Assembly (NCBI GenBank): GCA_963575745.1
Contig: CAUYUJ010000931.1
Location: forward strand, 55,001 to 82,500
Source of the DNA: Prorocentrum cordatum
Taxonomy: Eukaryota > Sar > Dinophyceae > Prorocentrales > Prorocentraceae
Direction: 5' to 3'
Length of the DNA: 27,500 nt
Below are positions 1 to 6,800 of this stretch, piece by piece. The notes beneath the pieces were generated by a model, which worked only from the letters and a program-made list of their open reading frames with translations, was not told the DNA's origin and searched no databases. The position numbers and the translations under genes were made by a program. The stretch's first letter is position 1. Each line of letters begins with the position of its first letter.

Positions 1-648
1 GATGGAGCTGCCGAGCAGACGGCCGTCCAAGGACCAGGTGGGGACGGGCATGACCCGCAACCTGGCACGGGGGCGGCCGAAGGTGGGGGCCACACGGAAG
101 GGCACGCTGACGCAGCCGCCGAGGTACCAGGCGACGTCGAGATCCTCTCATCAGAGGATGAATTCAGCGTGGCATCGCGCGAACCGAACACCCTCGGCGA
201 ACGCTTCGCTACGGCCCCTAAACTGTCAGATGCCGCTACGACCCGCATCCAACACATGGAACAACAGCACGAGCTGCTTGCCAACACGGTGGACAACATG
301 CAGGTCCAGCTTGCGGGCGTTCTCTCATCCCAGGCCACACTCACGGAGCACGTTACAGGCTTGGAACGAGGGCTTGCCACCGTCGTCACTCAGCAACAGA
401 CGGCAACTACCGAAGCTGCTGCACTGCGCGGCGACATCCAGGCCCTCCTCGGGCACCTCACGGGGGGTACCATCCACCTGCCCCAGGTGGCCACCCTCGA
501 TACCAAAAAGGAGGAAGCTGCACCAGTTGCCGATCCCGTGGCTGTCTGCGGGTGGATCGACCAGCCAGGCCAGGTCACCCCAGGGACGGGGCCCCCAGGG
601 GCTGACAAAGGCAAAGACAAAGGGCGGGCCACACAGGAACCCTATTGA
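1..648 (+). CDS. Partial coiled-coil protein (possible LINE ORF1), N terminus outside the window
   Basis: The frame is open from base 1 to a TGA at 646-648, giving 215 residues with no start codon inside the window. The first ATG-like start in this frame would be a GTG at 169, which is unlikely in a eukaryote, so the gene most likely begins upstream. The first 55 residues are Gly/Ala/acidic and end in a Ser/Glu/Asp cluster. Residues about 82-155 are a Gln/Leu/Thr-rich heptad pattern typical of a coiled coil, and the tail is Pro/Gly/Lys-rich. A coiled coil before the endonuclease/RT ORF fits a LINE ORF1-like RNA-binding or trimerising protein, but no RNA-binding motif is seen. A GC-rich inverted repeat lies at 574-606 near the stop. 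The same frame continues without another stop into the large ORF downstream. Confidence 0.55.
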   Translation, partial: DGAAEQTAVQGPGGDGHDPQPGTGAAEGGGHTEGHADAAAEVPGDVEILSSEDEFSVASREPNTLGERFATAPKLSDAATTRIQHMEQQHELLANTVDNMQVQLAGVLSSQATLTEHVTGLERGLATVVTQQQTATTEAAALRGDIQALLGHLTGGTIHLPQVATLDTKKEEAAPVADPVAVCGWIDQPGQVTPGTGPPGADKGKDKGRATQEPY

Positions 649-819
649 AGGTGCCTCAGAGGGCCCGCCTCAGCCCTCCGAGGAAGCGCCTTCAGAGGCA
701 TCCCTTCTCACTTCTCGTCGTACCTCCTCCTTGCTATATCATGTCATTTTTGGCAGCAGCACGAGCAAGCTACCTGGTGTAGGGACACCTGTCATCTTGC
801 TGTGGGTGTGTTTGTTGCA
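649..819 (+). other. Short spacer between the two same-frame ORFs, no stop codon in frame 1
   Basis: After the TGA at 646-648 the frame stays open through this stretch but contains no ATG until 820. The translated sequence is hydrophobic and Cys/His-rich and does not look like a domain. It holds a pyrimidine-rich run (TCTCACTTCTC at 706-716) and a small hairpin-like GCGCCTTCAGAGGC at 686-699. It is probably an inter-ORF spacer or leader. Stop readthrough cannot be excluded. Confidence 0.4.
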
Positions 820-3800
820 ATGTACATGAGCATGCAGGGGTACCTAAAGATGCGTGCCGACATGCAGCTTTTGGCTCATCGCTCGCGCCGCCTGCCAGGC
901 CTCGCCATCATGTGGCGCTTTGCTTTCAGCCTGGCCCTCCCCTCGCTCGCTGGAGCACACCCGTCTTCAGGCGGTGCGCCCCAGCATGGAGGTGGGTTTC
1001 TTCTGCAGCACGTCGAACGTGCGTCCCTTTTCTACCTCTACGATGACAGCATCTACAAGTACGATCACTGCACCATCTTGGACCCGATCGTCAACGGCAC
1101 CGCTGCCGCGAGTCCGTGCAGTATTGGCCAGGCACACAGTGGCGGCTTCAGCCCCGCTGCTGTGCCCCGCTATTGCCCTACGGGTCCCACCACTCCCATG
1201 CGAGATAGGGGCGAACCCGAGGAAGACCCTGCTTTCTGGCACCTGATGATGATCCGCGCCCGGCTCATACCGTGTGCTGCGGCGTGGGCACCAGGTGAGG
1301 ATAACCAGGACATGTTCTGGGCATGGCTCGAGGACTGCGTCCCGTACATCCTGGCGACGCTCCATCTGCCACAGTACGATCACCTCTTCCTTGAGGCGTC
1401 CGAGGACACCACCGACGCCCTGCGTCATCGCACCGCGGTCGACATGTGCGAGGACATCTGGCACAGAGCGGGCCCCGACAGGCAGCGCATCAACCGCAAC
1501 CTCACTCGGATCCAGAGCAGCCGCGAGTACGCCACCCGCTATTTCGGCCTCCTTCTGGAGTACCAGGGCGCTCGTGCCACGCTCGTTGGCCCTGAGGCTT
1601 TCATGGCACCTTTGCCGCCATACCTCTCACGGGCCCATGCTCTGCTGCCAAGAGGTCTCCCTCCACCCGACCATGACGCCATGGCGTACCTCGCTGATGT
1701 TATCCTGCACCAACCGCCAGACATGCTGCCGCTCGTCGAGGCGGAGCTCGCTGCGGCGCCGACGGACGGCACCGATCAGGCCGCAGAAGATCCCGTATCA
1801 TGGCTGCTCCAGCACATCGCGGCCAGCGATATCGGCAATACATCCATGGACTCGTTCCACGCGTCGGAGGATAGCCAGGACGACATCGATATCCAGGATC
1901 GAGACGGCACGATACCATCAGGCGACTCGGCTCAGCGTGACCGCGACAGTGAGCCTCACTCTGGGCTCGCCCCGTGGCAACGCAGTGCGCCCCACACCTC
2001 AGATCAGGCCGACCCTTCTGCGCGGCCTAACGACGCTGAAGGCGTCACTGCCGCTGATGTGACTAGCCATTCCACTGCTTCGCCAGCTCATGCCAGGCCG
2101 TGCAGTGGCGGCTTCAGCCCCGCTGCACCACTGGCTAGACCTGGACATCCCCAGACCGCAGGAGGTGACAACGTGACTGACTCCAACCCCAGTGCCATCG
2201 ACCACTGGCAGGCCGACATCGACAACGACCCCATCGATGATGAACACCCAGATGCCAGCGGTCCCCACGAGCCCCAGCACAGCTCAGCGGCATCACGACA
2301 TTGTGGCTGCCTCATCTGCCTCCTGGTGGCCACGTACGCCATCGCGATAGCAATGCCGTACAAGGACCAGATCGATGGATACTTGCCGACCCCGAGCCGA
2401 GACCCCAGCTACCGACAACGACGACGACGCCAAGCGACCGCACCAGGCCCATCGGTGTCCACTATATTCCGACGCAAAACGACATACTATGTCACGTCCA
2501 CATTGAGGGCCACTCTCAAATGGACCAGCGACAAACTCAGAGATGGTGTCTCGGGCGGAGCCACTGCAGTCGGGAGCGGCTTCGGGGGCGTCCTTAAATG
2601 GGCCAGCGGCAAGCTAGGGGCCATAGCCACGGGTGGAGTTGTGTGTGGTCTTCTACTCGTCGGTGCCAAACTCCTTGCCCAGGGAGCTGTCGGACACGTA
2701 GGCGCCCGCATATGTGCGCGGGCCCTGGACTCATCCACTGCCCACTGGTGCCTCCGCTGTTGCCAACCGAGCAGGAAGCCGAAGGACGAGGCCACACACA
2801 AAATGCCGTGCACGCTCGCCGACGAACACGACGACCAGCAGGTGCACGCACTCCGACATCCGCTGCTACAGGAACACTACGCCGCAGCTGTTGCCGCCGC
2901 AGTCGCCGACGTCACCACCGCCACCACCGCCGCCATCGCTGAAGTCACAGCCGCCGTATCGCGAGCCTCGTCTGTCACACCAAGATCGACCAGCCCGACG
3001 CCACGAGACGGCTCCAAGAACGGCACGACATTCGGTAACCTACCGACCAACGAGGATGCCACAGCACACGGTAGCGACACCGAGCCAAGGGAAACGAGAG
3101 AACGCACCCATGGCAGCCCGTGGTCCATCTTCCGACATGCTGACGCTCGTGGTTCCTCCCCCGACGCGGACACCCAACCACCACGACGGCGAGCACGCTA
3201 TGCATCACCTGACAGGCCCCAGGCGCCTTCAGGCCCTGGTACGCCTTACACTGCCCTCAAGCCACCGACACGCAACTCACGCAACACCATCCAGCGTGAC
3301 CCAGCGGTCCCCGAGCCGCCGAAGAGCATACTTAACGCCCTGTACCAAAACGGCTTCGCGCTAGGGAACAGTGGCGTGTCCACTGAGGACATCAAAGACG
3401 CTCTACGACTCCACGACCACCCTCGATTCACTCACGACCCAACACTCCAAGTGCTGGGGCCGTGGACGGACATCATGCAGAGGCCACCGAACCGCCTCAC
3501 TTGGGTGCTGGAAGACTCGGGCGGCAACTCGGGCGAGACAATTTTCCCATACCTCACGTGGGACCTCCGTCAACCCACCACCGACGCGCCCACTGTTTTC
3601 TGGCATGGGACCCGCGGCGACCTTGCGGCCCGTCTTGCTGCCTGTGGAGGGCACCTCTTGCCAGGCCCCCGCCGTGAAACGAAGGGTCGAACTGGCACCA
3701 ACGTTGGCCGCACGTACGTGAGCGTGCACCCTTCGCTGGCCGCGTGGTACGCGATACCGCCCCACCCGCCCTACAGTCTCGAAGACGACACCCTCGCGTG

Positions 3801-6800
3801 GGGACCCATCGCACTCTGGATGTGCGAAGCCACCCAACCACCACGCGGGGAAAACAGGCACAACTACGTGAAAGGGGAGGCTCACGGAGCGCGCCTCATT
3901 TACCCTCGGGTCCTGAGCCTCCTCATCCGCATGGACTGGTGTGCCCCCACAGAAGCTGCTTCCAGGTGCCGTGCCCTTCCACACGCCTATGGCATGGGTG
4001 ACTGCGCGCACGCCCTCCACATTGCTGGCTACGATCATCCAGATCTCCGTGAGGCGGCTGAAGCTCACGACCAGGAAGCTAGCACTAGGCGCAGATCAAC
4101 CATCGCGGCAGCATGGCCACCACCGCAGGCGCTATACTCGCCAGAAGCGGCGCGAGCATGGGCCAAACAGCACTACGACACGGAAGCAGCCACCAGGGAC
4201 GACCCTAATCAGCCTCGACCACGCGTCTCGCTCCACATACTCCAGCTGGACCCGAAACCACTCATCGACCTGGTGTACACGGGCTTGCAAGCTGTCCCCG
4301 TGCGGGGGCAACCTGACGCACACGGGTCGCGCCCCAGCGGCTCCAGCCCTGGGGCCGCGTCGGACCCACCACGCACGCACAAGTCAGGCACAGCCTTAGC
4401 CCACAGTCCAGACCCCTCATCGACGTCATCTGGAGTCGACGAACGCCGTACGCCATCCCTCATCAGCGCGGCCGCCGCCCTCGCCCGAGGCCGCGCCCGT
4501 GCGCGACGATCTGCCTCTCGCTCGTCACGACAGAGCGACGGGAACTCCACCTCCGACAACAGCGGCATCGAGACGTGGGAGCACATTGTGACGGAGGAGG
4601 AGCCGACTGCCTACCACGTCCTCGCCTACCACGTGCGTGATGTGCGGTCCCGTGTCAACGCCCCTGGCATCGAGGTCTGGCTCGACCCTGGTGATCACCA
4701 CGATGGCGCCTACTTACCGTGGGGGACGACAGTCATGGGCTACCGCGTCATTGACCCTACGGTGGACGGGCGTGACGGCTGGGTCATCCTCCATCATGAT
4801 CACGGCGACACCACTACTAAGCTCTGGGCACCGACCCAAGTCCACGTTAAGGGGGACGACTCCTGGCGCACCGTCATGGTACCAGCGGATATGGGGCCCC
4901 AGTGGATCAGGTGCCATGCCGAGGACGCACGCCTCCCCGCCGAGGTAGTCCGCACTACAGGCCAATCCTGGTTTGCTGACGTCTGGCCCTTGTGGGATCG
5001 CCCGAGACCCCACCCAGACGACCCAGGCACAAACGAGCATGCGCTACCGCCTTTACCAGGACGCTGGTCTTGCCTACAGTGTCGATTCCAATGCTGCCAA
5101 TATTGCGCGGCTCGCCGCAACACACAGCTTGGCACCTCGGGCCAACCAACGTGCCCAGACTGCGGCCGCAGCGGACTGCGTACACTTATGGACTGGTCCA
5201 CGGACTACTCGTGCAACAGTTGGACGTGTGCATACAGCACCAATAAGAGGGACTCCGACACATGCTGCCTGTCCAGCAGGTGTCCCCACCCCCCCAGGCC
5301 ACACAACCAGCTCGACGTCCGTGCCACAGGGATGCCGCCGCACATCCTTGCCCGCCAATTCGGCAACGCGCCAGCCCTCCACGACCTCAAGGAACCCCCC
5401 CGAGCGCCTTCAGGCCCCGGGGGAGAACCTCCACAACCAGGGCAAGTAGGCTACCAGGGCCAATGGTACCTCCCACCACAGCCGCGGCGCGTCCCCAGGC
5501 AGGGATTGCCTGACGGCACAACGCGGCCACCTGGATTCACAGGAACGGGGATGCCCGAAGAACCTTCCCCCGACCAACCGCTTTGGAGGGAAGGCTATGT
5601 GCTCTTCAGCCCCCATCAGGCCCTCAAGGAGGAACTCACCTTCAACAAGACGGTCCGCCGACCCTTCTCCCTAGCCATTACCAACATGTACAGGGATCGT
5701 GTCACGGTCAGGACCGTCTGCGAGTTGATCGCCGAGCGCACCCACATGACCCGCACCCGCTGGCGAGATGTGGTACTGTACTGGGACGCCGAGGGTGGTC
5801 CTGGGCCTCAAGCTCTCGACTACGATATGCGACTCTGTGACGCCATGGTGAGCCGTGCCACGACCGAAGCTGAGCTAAACCACGACCGCAGCAACCGTGG
5901 TAGTTTCTGCCTCTATGGACCAGCGCACCAGCGGGCCATCAACATTACGGCGATCTCAGAGCCGCAGAACATCGACTACACGGAGCATGTGCGACGATAC
6001 TCACCCGTAGGGGGGACCTACCCTGACCACGCCTTCGAGCACGTCTATCGGGGCTGGCAGCGGCCCGACGTGCCCACCATCCTCCCCGACACCCGTCCCC
6101 TCTCGAGAGCCGACTGGCAGCGTCACCAACAGCACCAGCAGCGCATCCAGCAGCGGGACCAACGTGACGCAGGACAGCAGGGCACACCACGCTACCGCTC
6201 CCCTGCGCGAGTCCCGACAGGCGGTAACACGGCCTACGACGGGGTTGCCGCCTACCACCGTGGTCCCATAGGTGCCATGCCTGCGGCTGCTGGAGCAGCC
6301 GCCTCCAGCTACGGCCAAGCCCCCAACGCCAGGGTTCACCCAGCGGCCATCGGCTACTCGCGTGCACCCCTACATGCCCTAAGGGCCACCTCGCCAGTGC
6401 CAGGGTCCACGCGCGCCTGGGGCCTTTACTCAGGCCGACATGAGGGCCCCTCCAGCAACCAGCCTGCAGTGATAACCCCTGCGGCTTCAGCCCAGGGGGC
6501 TGCAACAAACCGTGGCAGGGCTGGGCGCCCCGAAGGATGGCGCGATGCGAACGTGCGCGCTTGGCAACCGCGCCAGCACACGCCCCCGCCAAACGTAGCT
6601 GCAGCACTGCGCCCTGCCCAGGCCAAACCTGCCCCACCTGTGCGGGAGAGGCAGCCGCTCACCCCGCTCGTCCTCACGCGCATCCAGGCGCATCGCAGCG
6701 CCTCCCCGAGGCACAGCGAGGGAAGCGCCCACCACGTCAGCCCCCGCCCAGACGCGGCCGACCCCGACCAGGCCACAGCCACGGCGGAAGGCGGCACAAG

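Noticed and set aside
2-829. 275-residue ORF in frame 2
   Set aside because: Ser/Arg/Pro-rich composition typical of an out-of-frame reading. Frame 1 carries the coiled-coil protein over the same bases.
869-878. TTTTGGCTCA, a partial match to the dinoflagellate spliced leader
   Set aside because: Only ten bases match and the following bases are TC, not the expected AG. It is inside a long ORF, so a relict leader is not supported.
2415-2450. Arg-rich RQRRRR before a hydrophobic region, resembling a furin-cleaved envelope precursor
   Set aside because: The hydrophobic segment does not follow directly and no envelope features are present. Composition is a simpler explanation.
5600-5640. TTCAGCCCCCATCAGGCCC, resembling the hairpin apex
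   Set aside because: It lacks the GGCT or GCCT 5' arm and shows no extended pairing.
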